DNA of 64,000 nucleotides, taken from Ganoderma boninense (Eukaryota; Basidiomycota; Agaricomycetes; Polyporales; Polyporaceae). This document shows, one piece after another, positions 34,201 through 44,347 of this stretch. The position numbers and the translations under genes were made by a program. The stretch spans positions 620,001 to 684,000 of the forward strand of contig CM035311.1 of assembly GCA_002900995.3 (NCBI GenBank), given 5' to 3'. The notes under the pieces are model-generated. The model made no database searches, was not told the DNA's origin, and worked only from the letters and a program-made list of their open reading frames with translations. Position 1 is the first letter of the stretch; each line of letters starts with the position of its first letter.

Positions 34201-35850
34201 AAGATAAGGAGGCCTACTTACCTGAGTACCTCAACGACAGCCACGCACCTGAATGCCGGAAAATAATAGCGAGCACGTACCTTCAAAAATCCCACCTCCA
34301 TTTGGAAGACGATGTGCCCGGCCAAAACGTATGGTGCCAGTGACAACTGAAACTCGCGCACCTTTGAACACCCTGAACATGGTTTGAGGCCCGACTGGAA
34401 GGAGATAGCCAGTACGAGATCCATAGACCGATGCGGATATACGTATACGCACCTGGCGTAGGAGGTCGAAGAGGAAGAAGTAAAAGGAGACGCACCGTCG
34501 AACTTCTCAGAGTACGTGGACAAGAGCTGACTCGGTTTTCATAGGACTCGGGAGGTGGAGGATCAGAAAAACGTCGAGCAGCCTGAGGAATGTGAGTGAG
34601 AAGGGCGGGAGAGAGGGGAGAACCATGGTGGATGGAGGTCAAGTCGCATTGGGGTGAAGTCGACGCAGTCCGTGGCTATATTGGGTGTCGGCGCAACGAT
34701 GACGTCATGAAAAAGCGGGCACACCTACTTAGTGCGAGCACGTCCTGAGATTCGTTGGGGTAATCCAGCGACTAGTTGGGGTTGGGACTGTGGCACACAT
34801 CCCCATACGAAACGACTGGGTAAGCGGGAATTTCTGACGGCGAGTATAAGTTCGGCGGCAAGTGTCCTCGCTGGCCGTTCAACTTGGTGTGTTGACTCGC
34901 TACTGTAACTTGAAGTGACTTGGAACGAGGGGGCCGAAGGGGGAGAGGTCGACAAAAACCAGAGTAAGTAAAGTCTGTAGGAGATGGTGGTAGGGCACAA
35001 GTAGGGCATGTTCCGTCATGGTGTGAAAATCCTATGCATATTTGTTGCGCCTTACAGGTGATCGGGGCATCCGCCGAACGCCTTGCATATTAATACAGGC
35101 TTTCAGCGTGTCCTACGTATGAACTGCATCGTCCTATAATATTAAATCGTGTACGACATGCTCCTACAGACCATAGCCATCTCTTACCATTGACTGTAGA
35201 ACTCTGCCGGACATGGCCGGAGCCTGCGACCCGTTGCAGCCCCCTCTACGAGTGCGTAGCGCCCTGCATCCCTTTGCAGTCAAGTTGCGCTTTTGCTGAT
35301 GAAGGCGCACTCTGGGTTATGAAAGCTTTTCACCACCCCTAGGACAGCCATCCAGTGCCATGAATGACGATGGAAGTCTCCGTTCTCGACCTGCTCTTGA
35401 GTGAGCTTCTTCGCCGCTCCGTCGACGTCTGTGGCGGTCAAGGTGGTTGCGCGCTGTGCGGTCTCTGCGTCGAGGTATATGCCCACACGGTTGAACGCAT
35501 CTGACATCTGGTCTAAACATCCCTTCACCTTGTGTGGAGGGCTATGCAAGACCCGCAGCCCGTGAGACCCAGCGGCCTGAAAGACAGATTTGGTGGCCTT
35601 GGTCTACAAGCATGCATATCAGCTGAGATTCTAAATATGCGTTTTATAGACTGACCAATTCGATTCCAATCGCGTGCTCTGACGTATTTTTCTTGATGAT
35701 ACTGGGCTTGAAGAACTTTGCACGGTCTGCGGTAGCAGGGGATGATCCAGGGACCTTGTCACTGAACGTCTGTACGTCAATCTCGTGCATGCTGGACGCC
35801 GTGCCAGTGTCGTCCTTCCCCGGGGACAAGCTTTTGCGGCTTCGCCCCAG
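31287..35850 (-). pseudogene. FunK1 kinase K6, split by a 1.7-kb TIR insertion
   Basis: Exon 1 (ending at 35656) holds TASSMHEIDVQTFSD...SEHAIGIEL; its start is not clear. Exon 2 begins at 35603 and runs to MAVLGVVKSFHNPECAF, where it is broken at 35303. Homology to K5 resumes at 33607 (YVGHASS) on the other side of an inserted element. A second lesion follows: beside 33425-33427 (TAG), K6 has about ten more bases than K5 between DDD and TKESAISE, shifting the frame. The rest is open: VGRPQFVAESLIGRCTRGY, FLKDSWRP, PEHLVYQRL, exon 3 (32462-32302) with VLHRDVSVGNI and DWDLSR, and exon 4 (32249-31287) ending in KRQKKTRARA. No full kinase can be made from this copy, although its catalytic exons look clean. 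Confidence 0.85.
33608..35301. mobile_element. ~1.69-kb non-autonomous TIR element in K6
   Basis: The ends read CATCAGCAAA and its complement TTTGCTGATG. They are flanked by AA on both sides; GAA on both sides is the alternative if the right end is set one base in. K5 gives the empty-site sequence ACAGAAGGCGCACGCTGGG against K6 GTAGAA / GAAGGCGCACTCTGGG, so the insertion limits are good to 1-2 bases. Both subterminal regions are full of TGTAG/CTACA motifs, a pattern typical of cut-and-paste transposons. There is no transposase. Inside, near 34480-34690 on the minus strand, TATA-like sequence, an ATG and a short hydrophobic Leu/Pro-rich frame (MVLPSLPPFSLTFLRLLDV) suggest a captured fragment of a host gene 5' end. 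Confidence 0.75.
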
Positions 35851-35979
35851 GGATGCCAGTGTGTTGAATAGGGCGTTGAGTAGATGTCCAGTGTAACTTG
35901 CGTAACAGGTTTCAGGACATTCAGTCCGCTGGGGTGGGCAGTGGTCGTGTGGTTGTTGGCCCGGGAAGGAAACCCCCAA

Positions 35980-36450
35980 GAGGAAACAACTTCAAGTACA
36001 GTCAGCTCAAACGAAGTTGTGAGTCACGAGAGGTAGAACAGTGTCGGCGTCGTGGCTCGTGTGGTTCCAGCTCAACTTGCCAACATGGTAGCGCTGGTTT
36101 GAATACGCGCCCGACTCTGTGTTGGGCAGGATTCGGCCCGAGGCTCCGACTGCCATCCTCTGCGCCCACCCACCATTGCGGTCGCGCACTCAGTACAGTA
36201 CTTATGCACATTGCACTGTAGCACGATCGAGTCAGGACTCGTCACATATACCTCGATTGCCTGATGCCGATTGGAACCTGTTATTATTGTACCATGACGC
36301 TGACAGGCCCCTTCGGGCGACCGGACTCGGAAAGCACTGGCAGAATGTTCCGAGTCGTACATGCGAGGGTGCACATATGTATTCCTTGACACTGACAGAA
36401 TGCCGGTAAACCTCTAACCTCCCATAATTAGATTATTACGTCGTCCATCG
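35980..36450. other. K6 5' flank and K7 3' flank
   Basis: It holds the duplicated block shared with K5 (about 35998-36080) and then unassigned sequence. No gene. Confidence 0.45.
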
Positions 36451-39076
36451 CTACACACGAGCCCGGATCTTCTTCTGGCGCTTCGGGACTTGAACCTCAG
36501 ATCTGGTGTCGATGTCGACGTCGCCCGAGTCCGAGGCCTGGACGGCGATACCAGCCTCATCTCCATCGTCCTCGTTCTGCCTCCGCTTTTTCCTCGGGTT
36601 GGTCGAAGAGGAGGCAGTGGAAGACGGAAACTGCCCCTTGCTGTCGAGAGTTTGACTCCGCGACATGGACTCAATTCCGCGCGAGGCGGTATTGACCACG
36701 GCGTCAGGGAGGTCTTGTGCGAATCGAACAAGGAACTGATCTTCCTGCCTAGGAGCGGCGTTGCGTTTCCACTTCCGGAAGACATTGGCCAAGGAAGAGT
36801 GCACGGAAAGAAACCCGTCGACATCGCATGGGTCAGCTACTGGCTGCAGGCCGTAGTGAAAGGGCTCGACAACTTCGGGGCCGTGTCCGCTTGGGACGGG
36901 AATGGAAGGCCGTGCCTGCGTCATTCCATTGATGATGTCGTCGACGTCATCAGAGCTATCTGGGTCTGAGTCCTCGGCGGGAGCGAGTTCAGGTTCAGAC
37001 GCGGGTTCAGATTCACCAGACGTCGGGGATTCCTCATGATAGGGGACACCGTAGAGCGCTGCCATGCGGCGCCGGTCGATCTGCCGGTAGTGTGAAAAGC
37101 ATCCCTCCGCTAAGTCGTCCAAAAGGCCTTGGAGGCTCGCATTGTTGTCAACGCAGAACGTTGATTCCCGGACGGACATTGTGATCAACTTGTGCTGCCC
37201 GCCGGCACGAACACCAGGGAGGACAGTCTTCGTGCTGTGCTCGAATTCCGTCTGGACGAATGTGCGAAGACCAGGAACACTCGCCTTGTGGAAGCGAAGA
37301 ATGATCCAGCGATAGGTATGGACGAACGACTCGATGTCATCTGATACCCGATATGGCTTCCGAGGGAATGCGAGCGAGAGTGCAGAACGAAACTGCCACG
37401 TGCCCTGCCAAAAGCATCAGTGCTTGCTGGTTGCTCAGCGCGAGAAAGAAACATACCGTCCGATCCGGTTCCACGGGCCCTTGCTCGAGTTCGCTTCTCA
37501 GGCGCGAAAGGTCCCAATCTATGAGGATTCCGTGCCTAGTCACAGGATGGATCAGGATATTGCCGACGCTGATGTCCCGATGAAGAATGCCCGCATGCTC
37601 CCATGCAGCGTAGGGTGCTAGAACGGTAGAGTCAGGACAGGCGTGCAACGTGTAGGACGGTTAGCTTCATACCTAGGATGGCATCCAGGAAGACAGTGTT
37701 GAGCTCCCCAAAGTTGGCAAACTCGGTGAGAGGGAGGCCGACTTCTTCCGTGACGATCCTGTAGTGAACACGAGGAACGGGTTGCTCACTCTCGGGAAAG
37801 TAGCTGTGGGTCTCAGTGGTTTGCTGCATGGGGCCGCCGACATCTCCGCCACACACCAGAGTAGCAATGCAGTACGCGACGCCCCCAGTCCGAAGGCGTT
37901 CATAGACAAGGTGCTCCGGACGCGCCTGCCCGGGCACCAACGGTCGCCACGAATCCTTCAGGAAACAGAAGCGCTTCGCAGAGAGGTCCCAAGCGATATA
38001 GCCACGAGTGCAACGCCCGATGAGGGAGTCCGCAACGAAGTGAGGACGACCGACAAGGAACGTATGCTCCGACGTGTCTAGAGCGTCCGCCGTTGGGGGG
38101 GTTGGCGCGGAGTCAGGGAACACGTCGTCAGGAGATGGCGGCGCCGAAGTGACAGTGAGCCGGTGGATGGGGGCCTCGTCCAGACCCCAAACGAGCCTGT
38201 CTTTCCCGGAGTGGCCTGCTGGCTTGTCGTTCCAGAGGAACGCCTTCTGGATGTACGGCTGGATTGCCACTGGAAGGGATTCGGATCTTGCTGCCGTGAA
38301 GACCTCGGCCTTCTCATCGTAAGAGGCCTCTTGTGCGGCTGGGTCGTACCCGCGCTGTTCGGGTGTCATGTGCGCGAACTTCCAGACGAAGTCGTGCAAC
38401 GGGGACGATGGCGTCGTCCAGTCGAACGGCTCCGAGACGAGCGCACCGGTGCGGTCGAAGTAGAGGAGGCGCGCCCAACGCCACTGCACATAGAAGCCGT
38501 AGCAGAACAGGCGGTGCTGAGCCGCACAGAGGTTGTGCATGTAGTTCCTAAGCTGACCTAGACCAGATTCACCCTTCGGTCCCATCCTGATACACGGCTT
38601 GCCTTCGGCGACGTCGATCGAGGGACCGAGAGGAACGTCCTCCTCTTCATCTTCAAAATTATCGGCAGAGTCGGCGACGTCGTCGGCAGAAACATCCGTC
38701 ACGGAGAGTGATGGGGGCTCCTCCAATTCGCCGTCATCAGCCTGTGTGGTCTCTGCCTCGTGAGTGTACATCATGTAGAAGGCGCACTCTTCGTCGTCGA
38801 ACTTTTTCACCTCCCCAAGGGCGGCCATATGATACCAGGACTGACGACCGAAGTCTCCGGTGTCCAGCTCCTTTTTCTTGAGCTTGCCGTTGATCACGTC
38901 TTGGGACGTGAGGGTGGTAACGCGCCGCGCCGCCTCGGTGTCGACATAGTAGATGCCGATGTCGTTGACGGTGTCCGACCGCTTGCTGTGGTTCCCCTGT
39001 GCCTTGTGAGAAGGTGTCTGCAGAACCCGTAGCCCGCTTGTCCCGGCGGCCTCAAGAACAGACTTGATCGTCTTGC

Positions 39077-39091
39077 TCTATGGACAGTCTC
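39077..39091. repeat. target-site duplication, LINE 3' side
   Basis: The 15 bp are identical to 43646-43660. Its first base on this strand is the first base of K7 exon 2, so this copy supplies the acceptor for the kinase. Confidence 0.93.
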
Positions 39092-42000
39092 AGGTGGAAC
39101 GCGTGTATTGCCTGTTATCTACGGTGTACCTATGGGTATCTGGTAGATTATCGACATGTAACTGTTGATAAGGCGCGTTATGTGACACTCACACCATCAG
39201 GTAAAAAAACCCCGACGATGTCAATGGGTGGGCGAGCAGGTACACCGCTGCCACCGCAAGTCACAGGAAGAGACCTACGAGGAAATGCATTTACGCACAG
39301 AGTGTGGGACTCGAAAGCGGGGTCGCATCATCCAGGTTCGCCGGCTTGCCAGCGCTCCTGTCAACGGCCTCTCTTAATACCCACTAAAACCTCGCTGTTT
39401 GTCACCCATTCGGGTGGTAAGGACAGATTTTCTTCGATTACCGGAAACCAGATTCGCTCAACCATGCCCGGCCGTAAGTCTTTCTTCCCCTTAGCCAGGA
39501 CGGTTGTTCTTCGGTCCAAGATTAGGCGCCTCTCAATTGCTGCGTACCACCGGTTCCTAATTTCTCGCTCTGTGAAATCAGCTCCGTTATTCCTTATTAC
39601 GCGTTCGCAGCGCAGTTTCCACACTAGGTGAGTAGCTTCCGAGCATAATATTGTCCATAGCGCCACTGATTCCGGCCTTGGTAGTCCCTCTCTTGTCTTG
39701 AAGACCGCGCATCCGGCTCCTAGGACACTCCACCCTGGCTCGTGCCATGGTAGTCCTGTGTGCGACCACAGGTCTTCCAAGAGTGCCCATACAAGTTGCT
39801 GTCCAGGCGCCTCACACCGGAAGAGTACGTGATCCATCGTTTCTACATTCCCGCATTTCTTGCAGATTGCTCGTTCTTTCAGGTCATCTGACATCTTCGG
39901 TCTCAGCCAGTGGTTTCCAATCATGTATGCGTCATGGATTGCCATCCAATAGAAGTAGCTGGCCTCACGGGTCATATGTTGCGACTTCAAGGCCTTCCAG
40001 ATTGCTGAGGGCAGCGGGCTGACACCGAAGTTTTGTTTCAGCTCACTTGCAATATTTTGGAGGTTAGTCTCCGTCCGGGCTCTTTTCGTAAGAGCCCTTT
40101 CTTTGATTGATCTAATTGCTCGGTACGCTAACTTCTGCGTGATGCAGGTGAGCTTTGCTCCCGTCAGTGATAGTTCCGCAGGGATTGTGATATCTAATTC
40201 ATCTGGCCTGTCTTTCCTTACAGCATTTCCGGCTAGCGCGTCGGCCGCTTCATTCATCGGGTGGCCCCTATGTCCCTTTATCCACTTGAACGCGGTAGGG
40301 GCTGGTCTGCGGCGTAAGCTTGCGATGATAGCTCTAGACAGGTACGCATTCTGTTGCATGATGTATCCTTCATCTTCTTGCCGCTGGCGAAGTTTGGTGG
40401 CCCCATCCATTACAGTCTTTGAATCTGTAAGCTCGAGGAGGGGGGCATTCTGGGGTGCAGTTGTGGTTGCGATGAATGCGGCCACCATCTCTCCTGTTTG
40501 ATTGGATTGGTGCATCTTTTCGGGCAGGCGGAGGCTTCTGTTGGCCGGGTGGTCGTCTTCGACATACACTCCAGCGCCAGCAGTGGCATCTGCTTCTCCA
40601 TTCCTGATACAGGAGCCATCTGTCGCAACTGTCATAAGGGGGGCTGTTGCAATGGTTCGCATGTCCAGTCTGTCGGGGCAGACTGGCTCGGGTCCTGTGA
40701 ATATCCGGAAAGCATTTCCCAGATGTCCTTTCGTTGTGATTCTTCGGTCGAACCACACGGCTCCCTCTGGGCCTTGCTCGGATGCTTCGTGTATGTTTTC
40801 GTAGTCCTCAGGGTGCTCACCTCTAGGATCCCACCGAGAGGGGAGCATTGCAAGCATTTCTGAGGCTTTTTTCATGCATTTTGCGGGGTTCTCGCATTCA
40901 GTCTCCTCTCGTATAGTTTCGCATGCAGTGCAGTCACAGTTTGCTGCCTCAAAGTCATGCTCCGGGTTATCCGCAGCGTCGACGAGATCAATAAAGTCTC
41001 CGACAGTCCGTAGGCAATGGTTGCTTCGTAGACAGGCCACTACTCGTTGTGGGTACGCTGCAGCGCGTCTTATGGCGGCTGTGTTTGCCATTGCGTGGTC
41101 CCACATGGGCATACTCCTCATGATTGGTCTCGAGAAGGCGAGGCCTTCGAGACGTAGTCCATACTTGTTTGCAACCTGGATCATGTCCCTCAGTTCTTCC
41201 GGAAGCCCTCTCTGCTTTGGCTTCCAGGCCTGCAGGAAGGGGTTCATTCGGAGCCCGTGCTGTTTGGGGACACAGTTTTTGGGTGCGTTGGATGCGAAGA
41301 GGTCATCTGCGAAGTACGTCCAGAGAGCTCGGTCAGGACTGAAGTCGAGGTAGTCTTTCAGCCAGGTGACAGTTATCGCGTCATTTCTCGCCTCGAGGTC
41401 TAGAAGTCCAAGGCCCCCCTTATCTCTAGGTTGGTAGATATAATCCATTGCAACCGGAGTGTTCACTCGGTCGCTCCACACAAAGTCTCTGACGATTTTC
41501 GTGAGGCGCTTTATCACCATCTTGGGCATCTTCTGCACATCTGTTAGGAACTGTGACTGTCCGGCAACTACCATCTGTACCACATGCCTCCGTCCATCCA
41601 GCTTTGCATGACTGAGTTTCCACCTGTCCAGGGCATCCACAATTTTGTCGAGCCTTGGGGTCCATACAGCTGCTTGGTCCACCCCATACCCGAAGAAGGC
41701 TCCGAGAATTCGTACAGCAGTCCCATCTTTCGCGACTCGTACGTTGGGAGGGTAATTTTTCCATCTCCCTGTTTGTTCATACGTCTCTGCCATCTCTTTT
41801 CGGAAAGTGGGCGTCCCGATAGGTATTATTTCTGTTTTACGGATGTTGAATCGTGCTTTCGCAGCTGAACACCAGGTATCTAGCACCTTCTGGAGGGTAG
41901 CAAAGTCGTCGTCCTCAGCCAGGTATACGGTTGTATCATCTGCGAAGAGGGTGGCCTTTAGTGTTTCCAGCTTCTCTGGTACATCGAAGCCTTTCAAGTC

Positions 42001-43645
42001 GGACTTTCGTATCATCGCTGACAATGGCTCAATTGCGAGGTCAAATAGTAGGCATGACAGGGGGTCTCCCTGACGTACCCCTCTGAATACTCGGTATGGG
42101 TTACTCAGCATTCCATTCACCATTACTGAGGTCTCTGCTCTAGCGTATAGGGCTTGAATTATAGCTGTATACTCAGCTGGTATTCCGAACCTTCCCAGTA
42201 CACGCCATAAGTAGTCGTGTGCCACTTTATCGTAAGCTTTCTCCTGGTCAAGGGCGACTATTGTCCCATTAATCTCGTTCGCCTCTGCCCAGTGCATCAT
42301 CATCCGGGCCAGTTGCGTATGGTTCCGGAGTCGCCGCCCAGGTACGAATCCTGCCTGGGATGGGTGAATTATATCTGGTGCAACGCTTGCCAGCCGTATT
42401 GCCAGGATTTTTGTAAGTAGTTTATAGTCTGTGTTTAACAGTGTTATTGGCCGGTAGTTGACGACATTTGTTCTATCTCCTTTCTCTTTATAGATGGGAG
42501 ACATCCATCCATCTGCGAAACCTGTCGCTTCGCACACGCCATGCATTTGAATGTCGTCAAAGGCTGATTGGAGGACCTTCAAGACATCAAATGATTCCCT
42601 CTCTTCGAACCGTGAGTCTTCTATAAAACGTTCATTCAGTGTCTTCCACACCTCATACTGGATGCCATCTAGGCCCGGGGCTGTTCCATTCTTTGAGAAT
42701 CGCAGAGCTATTTCGCAGTCTGCGTACGTGATTTCTGCCGCCAATGTGCCAGCTTGCTGCTCCGAGACCTGAGCATCTAGACTGTCCAGTGCTATGCAGA
42801 TGTCTACCTCTCGTTGGTCAGGTGGTTTTATTGAAGCGTCGTCGTTTTGTATGGTAGAGTGGTGTTCACGGGCGAGTTCAGCCATTCTCCCTGGGTCACT
42901 CTCGTAGACCTTTTCCCCCGCCTGTGTTCGCAGCCCTTCTCGTTCAAAGGAGGGGATAGGCTCTCTCGGTACGCATTCCTTATTCAGGCTTGTCCAGTAT
43001 TTTGTGGGGCGCTCACCCTCCTTTCGGAAGCGTGCCCTTGAGTTCTGTTGGAGCTGCTTCATGCGCTTCAGCTTAAGGTCTCCAACTTGTTTCGTCAGCG
43101 AGGCAAGTTTTAGTGCTCTATTTTCACCCGGGCTGGGATGCTCTTTCCTCAGTTTTGTCAGTTCATCCTCAATCGTCTTGATCTCTGCGAGGAGTTTGGG
43201 GATCGTGTCTCGCTCACGTTTTCGCGCCATCCGCATCATGTCTGATTTCATATTGTGTAGAATCGTCTGCGGGTTAAATTTCTCCGTCCGCGGCTCACCT
43301 GCTGCTAGGCGGTCGAGATCTTTGACTGCTTCGATGCCTCTTTTCTTCATCTCCTTTTTTAAGGCTTTGTCCTTCAAGAGGCAGATGGGGAAGACAGGCC
43401 TCCCGGGCCCGGCGCTGGGTGCATTTGGCATAGCGAGTTGTACTAGGACTATCTTGTGGTCCGAGTTTATACCTGATTTTTTTATTTTCCAGTCTCTCAT
43501 GTTCCGGTGTAGTTCACCAGTGGTATAGACTCTATCCAGTCTCGAGTTCATGGCTTGGCCATCCGCTATACGAGAGAAGGTGTACTCGCGGTCTGTCGGG
43601 TGCGTTGCTCTCCAACTGTCGACCAGCATCATTCCTAGGGTCCGT
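39092..43645 (-). mobile_element. 5'-truncated LINE (RT + RNase H), 4554 bp
   Basis: The element is bounded by a perfect 15-bp target-site duplication, GAGACTGTCCATAGA on the minus strand (43646-43660 and 39077-39091). It is truncated at its 5' end within the endonuclease domain, as usual for target-primed insertion, and lacks an ORF1. The 3' end has about 270 bp of untranslated sequence without a poly(A) tail. Presence of an RNase H domain suggests the Tad1-like or I-like LINE lineage; the clade is inferred, not tested. Confidence 0.9.
39361..43645 (-). CDS. LINE ORF2: endonuclease C-term, RT, RNase H, zinc-binding tail
   Basis: The frame is uninterrupted for about 1430 codons and is still open through K7 intron 1 into K7 exon 1. 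In order: the last part of an AP-endonuclease-like domain (SRLDRVYTT, SDHKIVLVQLA); a Lys/Glu-rich linker; reverse transcriptase with NYRPITLLNTDYK, FVPGRRLRNHTQ, ALDQEKAYDKV, GVRQGDPLSCLLFDLAIEP and the catalytic FADDTT; then an RNase H domain with the acidic residues in ATDGSC, GEMVA, LTDSK and NEAADALAG. Near the end CKKCGNVETMDHVLFRCE is a zinc-binding CCHC-type motif. No stop or frameshift is seen in RT or RNase H, implying a recent insertion. It has no start codon of its own because the 5' end was not copied. Confidence 0.9.
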
Positions 43646-43660
43646 TCTATGGACAGTCTC
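43646..43660. repeat. target-site duplication, LINE 5' side
   Basis: The 15 bp are identical to 39077-39091. It includes the original intron-1 acceptor CATAG of K7. Confidence 0.93.
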
Positions 43661-43920
43661 GTCAGCAGGCTCCTCAGGCTGGTCAACAAGGCAGTGACTG
43701 AACTTACTAGCTCGATGCCAATAGCACGTTCCGACATGCCCTGGTTAGTGATGGTGGGGCTAAAAAATTTCTCCCGGTCGAACGCGGTAGGAGGTGAGCC
43801 AGGGATCAAGACATTGTTGAACGTGTGTATGCTGAGCTGGTGGAAGCGGGACCCCATGCTGGTGTCGTCTACGAGTTCTTGAAAGCGTCGCTCGCAGCCT
43901 GACCAAGGAAGGAGTCTCAA

Positions 43921-44347
43921 AAATCAGTTCCCAGAACGATAAGAATACATTTCAAGTCTTACAATATAATACACTCAACGATGACGGGAAGTGACTAAAG
44001 ATTTGCCGTGGGTGTGGTGGTGTGGTGGTTGGTGGCTTCAGGTCAAGTCAGTGGTGATCGAGCGCTGGACGCCCGCGCCCACACATGAATAAGCGCCCTC
44101 CTCGATTTGGAAATGGCGGGGACGCAGGCGGACGCCTCTTTGCCTCGTCCGCATGTTGGGGTTTCCGATGGCGGACAATCAAACATGGACACTAAACAGC
44201 CCATTGGAGGCCGTTCAATTTCACTGCAGGTGCAAAAGAACAATATTTACGACGAACAATAGTACACTGACGATATCCTACAGCCGACAGCCAGTGCCAC
44301 TTGCAGACACCCACACGAGACAGAGCCACAGCCACTGGGGCGTATTT
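43921..44347. other. K7 5' flank and DUF6533 3' flank
   Basis: No promoter cassette like that of K2-K4 is present upstream of K7, supporting a truncated 5' end. No other feature is recognised. Confidence 0.45.

Larger units (their letters stand above)
36451..43920 (-). pseudogene. FunK1 kinase K7, LINE in intron 1
   Basis: Exon 1 (about 43920-43708) has DDTSMGSRFHQLSIHTFNN...MSERAIGIEL and a perfect donor GTAAGT at 43707. Exons 39077-37673, 37617-37457 and 37404-36451 are open and in phase (total 3n). They contain VGRPHFVADSLIGRCTRGY, FLKDSWRP, PEHLVYERL, ILHRDISVGNIL, DWDLSR and a basic tail KRQKKIRARV. The only clear break is a 4.55-kb LINE inserted across the intron-1 acceptor: the duplicated 15-bp target contains the AG, so each side has a working-looking acceptor. 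Before insertion the intron was 61 nt. Splicing to the near acceptor would run into LINE sequence; the far one restores the kinase but needs a 4630-nt intron. The N-terminal leader and start ATG are also not found, so expression is doubtful. Confidence 0.72.

Noticed and set aside
39361..43920. A genuine kinase-reverse transcriptase fusion gene
   Set aside because: A consensus donor and a target-site duplication show that the join is an insertion within an intron. The open frame across it is most simply chance; kept only as a finding to test.
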